In this document: positions 42,200 through 52,043 of the stretch, in pieces | How positions within the stretch are numbered: the stretch's first letter is position 1 | Layout of the letters: the number at the start of each line of letters is the position of its first letter | Assembly: GCA_902494345.1 (NCBI GenBank) | Contig: CABUSV010000001.1 | Span: 171,750-235,749, forward strand | Direction: 5' to 3' | Length of the DNA stretch: 64,000 bases | Source of the DNA: an uncultured Collinsella sp. | Lineage (GTDB): Bacteria > Actinomycetota > Coriobacteriia > Coriobacteriales > Coriobacteriaceae | Notes under the pieces: model-generated | Told to the model about the DNA's origin: nothing | Seen by the model: only the letters and a program-made list of their open reading frames with translations | Database searches by the model: none | Translations under genes and position numbers: made by a program

Positions 42200-43330
42200 C
42201 TATTGCCGCTTGAGCTGGCGAGCGATAAGGCTTCTAACTGCATCGATGTTGAGGAGCGCTAAGGCAAAGATGATGCTAATGACGGTGCCCGTGATAATAC
42301 ATATAGCTGCCGGGCTGTTTTGGCTGACCAGTATGTTTGCGATCAACGTATTGAAGACGGGACGCCACAGGCTATTGGTGAGCGACTGCATCACATAGAA
42401 ACCGAGCGTGGCGGTCGATAAGGTGACGATGGCATCTGCAGTCCGCGAATTGCCTGAGGCACTGCGTCGGGTAGCCGCAAAGAGCAGGGAGGCGGCAGCG
42501 AGGGCAAACGAGATCAGCGAGGTCGATTTGTAGGAAAGGATTGTCATCGCCGTGAGGTTGTCAGTGAAGGAGAGTGCTCCTTCCAGGATGATGGTGAGCA
42601 CTAAAACCGTTACGAGCGAGCGCATGCCCAAGGCGGCCGCCCTGTCCGAATCCATGGCGTCGGTTACGTCGCGGAGCAGTCCGCCGATCAAAAACGCGAT
42701 AACGTACGTGACGGCGCTCATGAGCTTCTGCAGCCAAGAAAACTCGCCGGCGCTTGTCGCACTCATGGCGGCCAAATACCCGTTAACAACGAATACGAGG
42801 ATGCCAACGGCGATGACCGTCGCCGTGTAGCTCTTCTTAGAGAGTCGGCTCTTGGCCAGCCCAAACAGCGGCGCCATGAAGACCGTGGCGGCATAGACCC
42901 AGATAAACTCAAGGCCTAGCGTGTACCAGTAGTGCGTGTTGAGGGTAACATCGGGAATGGGAGAGACGACCGTGGACCATGCGAGCGCCACGAGGCAATA
43001 AAACGTAGTGGGCAAGATGACCTTGCCGAGGCGCTGCGCCGTCCGTTGCATTTGCGACTTCCACGTTGCTCCACCGTCCCAAGCACGCGCGGCCGAAGCG
43101 ATGAGAAAATAGCCCGAGATCATAAAGAAGACCTCGTTGGCCCAGCAGCCAAGCAGGTTAATAAAACCGAGCACGCCGGAATAGGGGGACATCGCAAGTG
43201 GGGTATATTCCACGGCGCCGACGCAGGCGGCTTGGAAGGTCCACTGAAAGGTGTGGAACACCGCGATGCCGGCGACCGCGACCAAGCGCAAGGCTTCGAT
43301 GGATATGTTGCGTGCGGCTTTGGGCTGCAT
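42200..43330 (-). CDS. acyltransferase family 3 membrane protein
   Basis: 376 residues with about ten membrane helices. 'EALRLVAVAGIAVFHTFQW' at the start holds the conserved histidine of OafA/OatA-type acyltransferases, and 'GCWANEVFFMISGYFLI' the family's FF-hinge motif. Such proteins acetylate or otherwise acylate extracellular polysaccharide or peptidoglycan. GAAAGGA lies upstream of the ATG. It diverges from the glycosyltransferase run that starts at 43.4 kb, which supports a role in decorating the same glycan. Confidence 0.87.
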   Translation of the reverse strand: MQPKAARNISIEALRLVAVAGIAVFHTFQWTFQAACVGAVEYTPLAMSPYSGVLGFINLLGCWANEVFFMISGYFLIASAARAWDGGATWKSQMQRTAQRLGKVILPTTFYCLVALAWSTVVSPIPDVTLNTHYWYTLGLEFIWVYAATVFMAPLFGLAKSRLSKKSYTATVIAVGILVFVVNGYLAAMSATSAGEFSWLQKLMSAVTYVIAFLIGGLLRDVTDAMDSDRAAALGMRSLVTVLVLTIILEGALSFTDNLTAMTILSYKSTSLISFALAAASLLFAATRRSASGNSRTADAIVTLSTATLGFYVMQSLTNSLWRPVFNTLIANILVSQNSPAAICIITGTVISIIFALALLNIDAVRSLIARQLKRQ

Positions 43331-43442
43331 GACGTCCTTTCTTATCGGTTTGCCTCTGCGAGCTCCATAGATTATATAAACGCCCGCTGGCGCGCTGGCC
43401 CTTTGATACCATGAAACGACAGGTATTTCCTAAGGAGCACAT

Positions 43443-44546
43443 TTGTCTACTAACGCCTCTGGCAGCCCTGTTCTGTCGCTGCTTATTCCCATTTACAATG
43501 TTCAGCGCTACCTGCGCGAGTGCCTCGATTCCGCCCTGGCGCAGACGCTCAAGGATGTTGAGATCATCTGCATTAACGACGGGTCGACCGACAACTCGCC
43601 GGCGATTATTCGCGAGTATATGGAGCGCGATAGGCGCGTCAAGATGATCGACAAGGCCAACAGCGGCTACGGCGACTCGATGAACCGCGGTCTGGAGATG
43701 GCGCGTGGCAAGTACGTAGGCATCTTGGAGTCCGATGACTTTATGGTGCCCGACGCACTCGAAAAGCTTGTCTCGGCCGCCGATAGCAATAATGCCGACT
43801 TTGCGAAGGCGAACTTTGATTTCTACTGGTCTAAGCCCGAGGAGCGCCGTTCGCTGCACGAGATGTTTAGACCTCGGGATTGCGGCAAGCCGGTGCATCC
43901 GAGCGATACGACGCAGTTCTTTAAGCAAAAGCCGTCGATTTGGTCGGCCGTGTACCGTCGCGATTTTCTTGAGCGCAACGGCATTACGTTTCTGCCGACT
44001 CCGGGGGCATCCTTTCAGGACACGTCATTCGCCTTTAAGGTGATCGCGTGCGCCGATAAGGCCGTTTACCTGCATGATGCTGTGTTGTCGTATCGCCAGG
44101 ATAACGAGAATTCCTCGGTCAATTCTTCTGCCAAGGTTTTTTGCGTCAATGCCGAGTATGCCGAGATTGAGCGTTGGATTCGAGAGGATTATGCCCGTGA
44201 CCACGCAAGTGATGACGTTGCGCGCATGCTCAAGTTCAATCAGCTCATTAAGTACGATTCGTATATGTGGAACTACGTGCGCCTGGCGCCCGAGTTCTAT
44301 AAGGAGTTCCTGGTTCAAATGGCCAAGGAGTTCCAAGCGGCCTTGGACGCGGGGGAGTTTTCGCTTGACGATCTCAAGCCGTGGAAGCGCGCAAATCTCG
44401 CTGCCATCCTCAAAGATCCTGAGGGCTGGGTTGACGAGCATCCGAGTTTTGCGACGGATGGTGCCTTGGGGCGTGCTAAGTATTACGCCTCGGTTGGAGG
44501 CCCAGGCGTGGTTGCTGCTTTCCTCATCGAATCGCTGAGGGGGTAG
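43443..44546 (+). CDS. GT2-family glycosyltransferase, paralogue A
   Basis: 367 residues, starting at TTG with AAGGAG six bases upstream. GT-A features are 'LSLLIPIYNVQRYLRECLDSAL', 'IICINDGSTDNS' and the DXD-type 'GILESDDFM'. 'DKANSGYGDSMNRGLEMARG' is diagnostic for a subfamily that also includes the gene at 45.7 kb, and the two are close paralogues over most of their length. It is the first of five same-strand glycosyltransferase genes with short gaps. Sugar and acceptor unknown. Confidence 0.9.
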   Translation: MSTNASGSPVLSLLIPIYNVQRYLRECLDSALAQTLKDVEIICINDGSTDNSPAIIREYMERDRRVKMIDKANSGYGDSMNRGLEMARGKYVGILESDDFMVPDALEKLVSAADSNNADFAKANFDFYWSKPEERRSLHEMFRPRDCGKPVHPSDTTQFFKQKPSIWSAVYRRDFLERNGITFLPTPGASFQDTSFAFKVIACADKAVYLHDAVLSYRQDNENSSVNSSAKVFCVNAEYAEIERWIREDYARDHASDDVARMLKFNQLIKYDSYMWNYVRLAPEFYKEFLVQMAKEFQAALDAGEFSLDDLKPWKRANLAAILKDPEGWVDEHPSFATDGALGRAKYYASVGGPGVVAAFLIESLRG

Positions 44547-44552
44547 GTCGGC

Positions 44553-45593
44553 ATGGGAGAGGCCTCTCGTCCTAAAGCTACCATTGTCGTCCCCGTTTAC
44601 AACTCTGCGCGCTCCATTCGGCGATGCCTCGATTCGCTGCTGGCCCAGTCCGAGCGCTCGATTCAGGTTGTCTGCGTCAACGACGGTTCGACTGATGATT
44701 CGTTGAACGCGTTGCGCCAGATCGCGCAGGCCGACGATCACGTACTGGTGATTGACCAGGAAAACGCGGGCGTCTCGTGTGCTCGAAATGCTGGTATCGA
44801 TGCCGCCGAGGGCGAGACCGTCTTTTTTGTGGACGCCGACGATTACATCGATGCCCAGACGGTCGAGCGCGTGCTGCATGCCATGGAGTCTGCAGATGCC
44901 GAGGCTGCCGTTTTTGGCGGTGTCTGTGAACCCGCCGATGCTGCCCCCAAACGCGTCCAGCAACTCATGAGCCCCAAAGCTGGTACCTTCGGTGCCCGTG
45001 ATCCCCAACTGCTGTTCCATTCGAATGCGCAGCCCTATGCCTGCCGTGCGGCTTTTTCGCGCGAGCTGCTCAATCGCGAAGGCATTCGCTTCGCCCCCGG
45101 TTTGGCTTTGGGCGAGGACGTCGTCTTCCAATTTGCGGCTTATGCGCTTGCCCGCAAGACCGTCGTCATGCCGGACAAGTTCTACCACTACGTGATGGAG
45201 AGTGAATCGGCGACGCACGAGTTCAACAGTGCCGATGCTCGCGCCAAAAAGCTTGACGCCCACATGAGGATGCTCGAGGAGGTCTTGGAGGACTGGGCGG
45301 CCTACGGTCTTTTGGACCTGTGCCCCGGCGAGCTGATAACTTGGTTTTTAGACCTAATTGTGTTCGATCTGGCGCGCTTGGATGCCGATGGTTTCCATCG
45401 CGTGGCGGCTCGCGTCAACATGGATCTCACGACGTTTTTGGGAACGGAGTGGGCGGATATGCCTGCTAAGGGCGCCGTTCGCCGTGTTGCCCACAAGCTC
45501 GTTGCGGCGACCTCGGGCGTTTCGATGGCAGACGCCACGCTGTTCTATCTTTCGACTCGCGGTCTCAAAGCCTGCCTGGAGCGCTTTATCTAA
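44553..45593 (+). CDS. GT2-family glycosyltransferase
   Basis: 346 residues. GT-A motifs: 'ATIVVPVYNSARSIRRCLDSLL', 'VVCVNDGSTDDS', 'ENAGVSCARNAGIDAA' and the metal-binding 'FFVDADDYID'. The rest is typical of capsule or wall-polysaccharide transferases. It begins six bases after the previous stop, so it is translated from the same message. Acceptor unknown. Confidence 0.9.
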   Translation: MGEASRPKATIVVPVYNSARSIRRCLDSLLAQSERSIQVVCVNDGSTDDSLNALRQIAQADDHVLVIDQENAGVSCARNAGIDAAEGETVFFVDADDYIDAQTVERVLHAMESADAEAAVFGGVCEPADAAPKRVQQLMSPKAGTFGARDPQLLFHSNAQPYACRAAFSRELLNREGIRFAPGLALGEDVVFQFAAYALARKTVVMPDKFYHYVMESESATHEFNSADARAKKLDAHMRMLEEVLEDWAAYGLLDLCPGELITWFLDLIVFDLARLDADGFHRVAARVNMDLTTFLGTEWADMPAKGAVRRVAHKLVAATSGVSMADATLFYLSTRGLKACLERFI

Positions 45594-45667
45594 TTCCAAG
45601 CGCTGTCGCCCGCCGTAACTCGGCTGCTAAAATAACCCTGTTACACGCTATTCAACAGGAGGTTCTC

Positions 45668-46786
45668 TTGCAGAACTCTGATACCCCTAAAGTTTCGCTG
45701 CTTGTCCCCATTTGCAATGTTGAGCGCTACTTGCGCGAGTGCCTCGATTCCGCCGTGGCGCAGACACTAAAGGCCATCGAGATCATCTGCATCAACGATG
45801 GCTCTACCGATAGCTCGGCGGATATCATCCGCGAGTACATGGAGCGCGATGCGCGCGTCAAGATGATCGACAAAGCCAACAGCGGCTACGGCGACTCGAT
45901 GAACCGCGGCCTGGAGATGGCGCGCGGTGAGTACGTGGGCATTCTTGAGTCCGACGACTTTATGTTTGAGGATTCGCTCCAAAAGCTGGTTGCCAAGGCA
46001 GACGCCGAGCACGCCGATGTGGTGAAGGGCGACTTCTATCTGTACTGGTCCACGCCCAGCGAGCGCCGTGAGCTGTTTGGGATCATCGACGAGTATATGA
46101 CGGGCGCCGCGTATCGCCCCGTCGATCGCCCGGGCATCTTCTACCGCAAACCTTCCATTTGGTCGGCTATCTATCGGCGCGAGTTCCTCAACGACAATCA
46201 GATTCGGTTCCTTCCCACGCCGGGCGCCTCGTATCAGGATGCGGGTTTTAACTTTAAGGTTTGGGCATGCGCCGAGCGTGCAGCGTTTATCGCGGACCCC
46301 ATTTTGTGCTATCGCCAGGATAACGAGAAGAGCTCCGTTAATTCGCCCAACAAGGTATTTTGCGTGTGCGACGAATACGCCGAGATGCAGCGCTTTTTGG
46401 ATGAACGTCCCGAGCTCAAGGCTCAGCTCAAGGGCATTTTAATGCGCATGAAGGTCGATACGTACCGTTGGAATGATGAGCGTCTGGTCGATGAGCTGCG
46501 CGAACAGTTTTGGCAGAAGGCCTCGCCCGAGCTCAAGTCCGATTGGGATGCCGGTCGCTTTGACCTGTCGCTGTTCGATCCGCGTGGCGAGACCGACTTG
46601 CGCCTGATGATCAAGTCGCCCCGCGCCTATATCGATTCGCGCTTTGGCTTTAAGAAGCCGGGCAAGCTCAATACGTTTAAGCATTACTTTAAGATCGGCG
46701 GCCTGCCGCTGGTCTGGCGCGTGCTGACGTATCAGCGCACCTACGGTGATAATCCGCACCCCGATGACGTTCCGGTCGCACAGTAG
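45668..46786 (+). CDS. GT2-family glycosyltransferase, paralogue of the gene at 43.4 kb
   Basis: 372 residues, TTG start with AACAGGAGG well placed upstream. Motifs: 'VSLLVPICNVERYLRECLDSAV', 'IICINDGSTDSS', 'DKANSGYGDSMNRGLEMARG', 'GILESDDFM'. It shares its whole architecture with paralogue A, down to 'KPSIWSAIYRREFL' and 'FLPTPGASYQDAGF' and 'CYRQDNEKSSVNSPNKVFC' (pieces of the same conserved block), implying a gene duplication in this cluster. Confidence 0.9.
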   Translation: MQNSDTPKVSLLVPICNVERYLRECLDSAVAQTLKAIEIICINDGSTDSSADIIREYMERDARVKMIDKANSGYGDSMNRGLEMARGEYVGILESDDFMFEDSLQKLVAKADAEHADVVKGDFYLYWSTPSERRELFGIIDEYMTGAAYRPVDRPGIFYRKPSIWSAIYRREFLNDNQIRFLPTPGASYQDAGFNFKVWACAERAAFIADPILCYRQDNEKSSVNSPNKVFCVCDEYAEMQRFLDERPELKAQLKGILMRMKVDTYRWNDERLVDELREQFWQKASPELKSDWDAGRFDLSLFDPRGETDLRLMIKSPRAYIDSRFGFKKPGKLNTFKHYFKIGGLPLVWRVLTYQRTYGDNPHPDDVPVAQ

Positions 46787-46798
46787 GAGCGAGTGACT

Positions 46799-47866
46799 AT
46801 GGCTACCCCCAAGATTTCCGTTGTCGTTCCCATCTATAAAGTGGAGGAGTGCCTGGCCTGGTGCCTGGATTCCCTGCTTGCGCAGAACATGACCGATTGG
46901 GAAGGCGTGCTGGTCAACGATGGCTCGCCGGACGGTTCGCGCGATATTGCGGCCGCTTATTGCGAAAAGGATGCGCGCTTTACGCTGGTCGATAAGGAGA
47001 ACGGTGGCCTGTCGAGCGCCCGCAATGCGGGCATCGCTGCGTCCACGGCGCCTATCGTTGCGTTTTTGGATTCAGACGACCGTTTTACGCCCGATGCATG
47101 CCGCGTGATCGTCGATGCCTTTGAGCGCGAGGGTTGCGACGTGTTGACCTTTGGTGCGAACCCGTATCCGCTGGAGGCAGGGTATCCGTGGCTTAACTAT
47201 GTGCTGAGCCCGCGCGATGTGTCGTTTGAAGGCTATAGCTCCGATCTGCTGTTTAAGGAAGCATCTCGCCCCTTTGCATGGCGCACCGCCTGCAAGCGTG
47301 AGTTTTTGCTGGGCAACGGGATCGTATTCGACGAAACCGTTAAGTATGGCGAGGACCAGGTCTTCGATTTTGCCGTGTACGGTCGTTCGCACAAGACCGC
47401 GCTTATCTCGAACAAGCTGTATGACTACCGCGTGGCGCGCAAGGGTTCGCTCATGGATACCATGCGCTATGACGACGAGACGCGACTGCTGGAGCACGTG
47501 AAGATTTACTCCGCGGTGCTGGCTGACTGGCAGCGCGACGGTCTCGATGTCCAGCATGCCGATGACCTGGCGTACTTCCTGTGCGATCTGGTGCTGTACG
47601 ATGCGCTCAGGTTGCTGGGTTCGGACTGCGGCAAGGTGTTTGCCGCCGTTGCCATGGCGCTTGCCGGTTCTGCTGTGGGCAGCGATGCTGCGCTCGCACA
47701 ATGCGCTTCTTCTGTTGCTGCTATGGTGCGTGCGGCGCTTACCAGCAAGGCCCCCAATGCCCGTGAGTGCAAAAAGCTCATGTTCGATTACGACGTCTTG
47801 AGGTTTGGGCGTCTGGGTGCCTGCAAGCGCATGGCAGCGAACGCCCTGGGAAAGCGAGAAGTGTAG
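46799..47866 (+). CDS. GT2-family glycosyltransferase
   Basis: 355 residues. 'KISVVVPIYKVEECLAWCLDSLL', 'GVLVNDGSPDGS', 'DKENGGLSSARNAGIAAS' and 'VAFLDSDDRF' give the GT-A fold and DXD. ATG 46799 is chosen because TAGGAG, which includes the stop of the previous gene, lies nine bases upstream; a GTG at 46793 would be too close. It is followed without gap by the large glycosyltransferase. Confidence 0.9.
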   Translation: MATPKISVVVPIYKVEECLAWCLDSLLAQNMTDWEGVLVNDGSPDGSRDIAAAYCEKDARFTLVDKENGGLSSARNAGIAASTAPIVAFLDSDDRFTPDACRVIVDAFEREGCDVLTFGANPYPLEAGYPWLNYVLSPRDVSFEGYSSDLLFKEASRPFAWRTACKREFLLGNGIVFDETVKYGEDQVFDFAVYGRSHKTALISNKLYDYRVARKGSLMDTMRYDDETRLLEHVKIYSAVLADWQRDGLDVQHADDLAYFLCDLVLYDALRLLGSDCGKVFAAVAMALAGSAVGSDAALAQCASSVAAMVRAALTSKAPNARECKKLMFDYDVLRFGRLGACKRMAANALGKREV

Positions 47867-50353
47867 ATGAGTATCAAGCGTTTGGCACTTTGCCGCAGTC
47901 AGGGCCGTCTGTTTGTGCTGCTTCGTTTTGCCGGTCAGGATGTCGCCGCGCTTATTGAGCGGGAGGGTTCTCAAGCGTTTGCCCATGCGACGACGAGCGG
48001 TTCTTCTGTGCCGTCGCTGGCGTTCCCGGTCGATCATGGCCGTGTACTGGCGCTTTGCCCTTCCGTTTCCGATTACGAGCGCGAGCTCGCCGTCTTGGTG
48101 CTTCCGTTTTTGGATGGCTCTGCAATCGATGCTGCATTTGTGTCCGGTGGCCAAAAGCTTGGCTCCATTCGCCTCGATAGCCGCGTGGCCAAGCTGGAAT
48201 CCAAGGTTAACTACAAAGCAAAGCCTGCGCCGTGCGCGCTTATCCGCGACGCGCAGCGTGGCGAATGCTGCGGTCGCTACGAAATCGATGCCATTCGCTA
48301 TTTGCCGGCAGACGCCGGCGCGGTGTGGCGCTATGAGGTTACCTGGGCGGGAGACCCCCAGTGCACCCCTGAGTTCCAGATCTTCGATACGCATATGAAC
48401 GCCATCGATGTTACCGTGCATGTTTTTGAATCGCAGGTTGACGTGCCGCAGCAGAACGGATGCCGCGTCAATAAAACGTATCTGAGCGTTGAGATGCCTC
48501 AGGATATACGAGATTTTGTCACGATTGCGGCTGACCCCACGGGCCTAATCCAGAGCGGGTTTTGCGCTATGGACGGTCGCCTGTACAACGGCATGGTCGA
48601 CGACAGTTGGAGCCGCATGAAGGACGCGCGTGCAGACGACGCAGCTTATCGACGTTGGTTTGAGCAGCATCGCGCAAAGCCGGGCGATTTGGCGTGCCAG
48701 CGTGTCGCTTCGGCGGCCTTTGCCTATAGGCCGCTCGTGAGCATTGTGGTGCCGTGCTACAAGACTGATCGGGTCTACCTGCGCGAGCTGCTGGATTCGG
48801 TGCTAGCCCAGAGCTATGACAACTGGGAATTGCTGCTGATGGATGCCTCGCCTGAATGGGATGCGGTGGCCGACTTTGCGGCGGATGCCAATGACGAGCG
48901 CATCCGTCGCATTGAGCTGCCCGGCAACGGCGGCATTGTGCTCAACACCAACGCTGGTATTCAGCAGGCGAATGGCGACTACATCGCGTTCTTGGACCAC
49001 GATGACATCCTGGAACCGGACGCGTTATTCCACTATGTTGCCGCGCTGAACAAGGCTGCCGAGGACGAGCGTCCCCAGGTCCTGTTCTGCGACGAGGACA
49101 TGTTCCAGAAAACGGGGGAGTGGGGCCAGCCGGTCTTTAAGACGCGGCTCAACGTCGACCTGCTCTATAGCCATAACTGCGTGACGCATTTCCTGATGGT
49201 GGAGAAGGCGCTCATCGATCGCATTGACATGTCGGCAGAGGATGTCGCGGGCGCTCAGGATTACGACCTGACGCTCCGCTGTCTTGCGTCGGGCGCGCGG
49301 TTTGAGCATGTTGCGCATGTGCTGTATCACTGGCGTGTGCATCCCGGTTCAACTGCCGACGGCTCTGCCGATAGCAAGCCGTATGCTATCGAAGCCGGCC
49401 GTCTTGCACTGCAGCGCCACTTTAACGCGCTGGGCATTTGCGGAACGGTCGTGGAGACCGAGACGCCGTTTGTCTATCACATGCGTTATGCGCTGCCGGA
49501 GTCTGCGCCGCTGGTGAGCATTGTGATTCCCACTAAGGATCACGTTGAGACGCTCGATGCCTGCGTGATGTCGATCGCTCAGAAGGCAACGTATGCCAAT
49601 TACGAGATCGTCTTGGTGGAGAACAACAGCAAAGCCCCGGAGACGTTTACGTATTACGAAACCCTGCCGGAACGCGTGACTGCAGTATCCGAAGGCAAGG
49701 GCATCGCGCGCGTTGTGTGCTGGCCGGGCGAGTTCAATTACTCTCAGATCATCAATTTTGGCGTGGAGCACGCCAAGGGCGACTACCTGCTGCTGCTCAA
49801 CAACGATACCGAGGTCATAAGCCCCGACTTTATCGAAGAGATGATGGGCTATCTGCAGCGTCCCGATGCGGGCGTGGTGGGCGCCAAACTCTACTTTGCC
49901 GATCATCTGGTGCAGCATGCCGGTATTTTGGTTGGCGTGCGTGGCGCACTTGCCCATGCCAACCAGGACTTCTCGGCAAAGCGCGAGGGCTATCTTGCCC
50001 GCGCTGTGCGCCCCGGTAACTTCAGTGCCGTAACGGGCGCCTGCCAGATGGTGCGACGCGACGTATTTGAGCGCGTCGGCGGCTACAACGAGGAATTCGC
50101 CGTTGGCTTTAACGACGCAGACTTTTGCCTGCGCGTATGGGAGGCGGGCTACCGCACCACCTATACGCCTTATGCCGAGCTGTATCACTACGAGTTCACC
50201 TCGCGCGGCAGGGAAGAGGCCAACGAGGAAAAGCTGCGCCGCTGGAAGCGCGAGCAAGCACTGTTCATGCAGCGCTGGCCTGAGTTCTTCTTGACGGGCG
50301 ATCCGTGGCTCGGGCCGAACTTATCCGCTGAAAGCGAGTATTTCTCGGTCTAA
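47867..50353 (+). CDS. large two-module GT2 glycosyltransferase
   Basis: 828 residues. The first 280 residues are a beta-rich region of unknown type. A first GT-A module begins near residue 287 ('LVSIVVPCYKTDRVYLRELLD') with 'IAFLDHDDILEPD' as its metal site. The second begins near 545 ('LVSIVIPTKDHVETLDACV') with 'LLLLNNDTEVISPDF'. The C-terminal 'GFNDADFCLRVWEAGYRTTYTP' and 'ELYHYEFTSRGRE' are typical of rhamnan-type polysaccharide synthases. It begins right after the preceding stop. Its last 190 bp recur as a diverged fragment at 58.3 kb, on the far side of the accessory island. Confidence 0.92.
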   Translation: MSIKRLALCRSQGRLFVLLRFAGQDVAALIEREGSQAFAHATTSGSSVPSLAFPVDHGRVLALCPSVSDYERELAVLVLPFLDGSAIDAAFVSGGQKLGSIRLDSRVAKLESKVNYKAKPAPCALIRDAQRGECCGRYEIDAIRYLPADAGAVWRYEVTWAGDPQCTPEFQIFDTHMNAIDVTVHVFESQVDVPQQNGCRVNKTYLSVEMPQDIRDFVTIAADPTGLIQSGFCAMDGRLYNGMVDDSWSRMKDARADDAAYRRWFEQHRAKPGDLACQRVASAAFAYRPLVSIVVPCYKTDRVYLRELLDSVLAQSYDNWELLLMDASPEWDAVADFAADANDERIRRIELPGNGGIVLNTNAGIQQANGDYIAFLDHDDILEPDALFHYVAALNKAAEDERPQVLFCDEDMFQKTGEWGQPVFKTRLNVDLLYSHNCVTHFLMVEKALIDRIDMSAEDVAGAQDYDLTLRCLASGARFEHVAHVLYHWRVHPGSTADGSADSKPYAIEAGRLALQRHFNALGICGTVVETETPFVYHMRYALPESAPLVSIVIPTKDHVETLDACVMSIAQKATYANYEIVLVENNSKAPETFTYYETLPERVTAVSEGKGIARVVCWPGEFNYSQIINFGVEHAKGDYLLLLNNDTEVISPDFIEEMMGYLQRPDAGVVGAKLYFADHLVQHAGILVGVRGALAHANQDFSAKREGYLARAVRPGNFSAVTGACQMVRRDVFERVGGYNEEFAVGFNDADFCLRVWEAGYRTTYTPYAELYHYEFTSRGREEANEEKLRRWKREQALFMQRWPEFFLTGDPWLGPNLSAESEYFSV

Positions 50354-50563
50354 GGCAATGGTTTTTAGGAAGTCCTTAACTTTCTTTCGCTATGAGCTTG
50401 GAAGAAAGCAACGTTGGACTACTTATTAAGACAAATTACGAAAGATCGATACTTTCGCGATAAGTTTATACACGCTTATACAGTTCGATATTATTCGATA
50501 TAGTCCGCGATAATAACTTAAACGATGATTGACCATTAATCGATTCCCTAGAAAGGCAAACAA
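50354..50563. other. AT-rich junction at the start of the accessory island
   Basis: Composition shifts abruptly to A/T here. CGAAAG and CTTTCG flank ATCGATA near 50438-50457, and CGATA-type words recur to 50515. No gene or recognised terminator is visible. It may hold a promoter or an old insertion junction. Confidence 0.35.
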
Positions 50564-51016
50564 GTGAAGGTAGCGCTCTCTATGGGCGATAGCTTTGTCG
50601 CGACTGGTTTGACCATAGAGGACAATCTTCTGTCGAGAGCCGCTAAGGCCACTAAGGGGTATGTCTATCTGGTGCAACTGGTCGGTTATTCCATTTGGTA
50701 GCGCGCCAACTTGCATCGTGCCAAAAGTGCCATTGTGAGCGAGCACGATGTTGCCGAAGGCATTGCGCTGGCAGAGGCTCGTTTTCACGATGTTGTTCAC
50801 GAGCCCGTGATTTCTGGACTGGGGCCTAACGATATCAAATTCCTTTTGGCGATGTGCGAGGACAAACGACAGTCCAAATCATCCGAGATTGCTAGGCGCA
50901 TGGGTAAAAAGACCAATGAGGTCAGCTCCATTAGGGCAAAATTGCTACAAAGAGAGGTTATTCAGGCGCCACAGAGGGGCTACGTGCAGTTTGCCGTGCC
51001 GGACCTAGATATCTAG
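50564..51016 (+). pseudogene. 3' remnant of an ATP-binding (archaeal-ATPase-like) protein
   Basis: The frame from GTG 50564 reads 'LLSRAAKATKGYVYLVQLVGYSIW', then an in-frame TAG at 50699-50701, and continues in the same frame to 51016 ('GLGPNDIKFLLAMCEDKRQSK', 'EIARRMGKKTNEVSSIRAKL'). That matches the C-terminal lid and winged helix of AAA-type 'ATP-binding proteins' found in many gut Actinomycetota. The P-loop half is missing. It is a nonsense-broken fragment. Confidence 0.7.
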
Positions 51017-51080
51017 CTGCGAGAGAATGCCGACGAAATTCTCGAACGGTTCTAGGTCGAGTTGTTATTAGGTTTTGATT

Positions 51081-51319
51081 GGCTCTGTTAGACCAGGATT
51101 GACATTCTGCCCAGCCATCTTCTTTCAATTGCAAAATAATCGCCCCCTTGCCGGGTTTGAATCTGACAAGGGGGCGATGTGCTCAGGATCGCCGGAGGCC
51201 CAGCTCCCGGGCGGCACATACGAGAGCACGCGGGACGCCCTGGAGGTCGCCCCGCAGCCCTTCTGGGATTATTGGGAGGGGCGACGACTCGTCCGTGTGA
51301 ATCTCGGTCTAACAGAGAC
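51081..51319. mobile_element. short IS1595-type derivative (MITE-like)
   Basis: Ends GGCTCTGTTAGACC (51081-51094) and GGTCTAACAGAG (51306-51317) are inverted repeats. The first 100 bp, including a GCCCCCTTG/CAAGGGGGC hairpin, match the left end of the larger element at 53217. No transposase is encoded. The right end supplies the last codons and stop of the DUF3307 gene. Confidence 0.75.
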
Positions 51320-52043
51320 TAAACAAATAGCTGAATAAAAGCGCTGAGCCCATTGCAAAAACAACGCTGGCTAGTGTTCCCAGAAGATATACTTCAGCAA
51401 ATCCCTGGTTGTTCTCAATCTCCTTGAACCGAGCGATACTCTTTGCTGTAAAAACAAATGCGATCGCCGAATATTGAGCTAGTAACGATAAAGCGACCAC
51501 TATCAGTCTCTCAAAAATTCCAATCCACTTTCCTGAATGAACGGTATCGCCTTTTTCATCGCTATTTTGTCCTCTTGCAGATTCAAGCATTTTCGAAACG
51601 GCTATCCCCGCAGGACGGCAGACCGCAACAAAGCTTCCCGTCCAAGCAAGTTCGACTGAATGAACTTGGATTAATTCCACTGTGAAGCCTCTCGTCCTTG
51701 CGCAAAATAATAGGAAGAAATCGAGCGCAGTCAAAATTAGAACGTGAGCTATCTGGTCAATAGCAAAACGAGCAATTGGCGATCGTCCGCCTTTACACAA
51801 ATAGAGCCTCGCTGGACCATCCATAAAATAATGCGAGGCTATCAGCACCCCAAAGATAATTAAGTTCTGCAAACATCCAATTTCGTAAATCGCGTTAACA
51901 ACCAAGCTAATTCCGACACAGTAAATCACGCAGTGCAGAACCAGTACTTTATTATCGGTCTCTTTTTGAACAGCCATCCCTGTGGACTGTAGATAGAAAT
52001 CAAAGATGCAATGAGCGATGAGCACAATTCCTAGAGTCAGCAT
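51309..52043 (-). CDS. DUF3307-family membrane protein
   Basis: 244 residues with six predicted membrane helices. The first helix has 'LIAHCIFDFYLQSTGMA', matching the conserved HxxxDFxLQ of DUF3307, and the third has 'IASHYFMDGPARL'. Helices 5 and 6 ('LIVVALSLLAQYSAIAFVF', 'LASVVFAMGSALLFSYLFSL') end the protein. The final 'LC-stop' is read from the terminal repeat of the adjoining insertion element, so the native C-terminus may have been trimmed. Its ATG overlaps the satD stop by seven bases, so it is translationally coupled to SatD. Function unknown; a membrane effector controlled by SatD is my inference. Confidence 0.8.
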   Translation of the reverse strand: MLTLGIVLIAHCIFDFYLQSTGMAVQKETDNKVLVLHCVIYCVGISLVVNAIYEIGCLQNLIIFGVLIASHYFMDGPARLYLCKGGRSPIARFAIDQIAHVLILTALDFFLLFCARTRGFTVELIQVHSVELAWTGSFVAVCRPAGIAVSKMLESARGQNSDEKGDTVHSGKWIGIFERLIVVALSLLAQYSAIAFVFTAKSIARFKEIENNQGFAEVYLLGTLASVVFAMGSALLFSYLFSLC

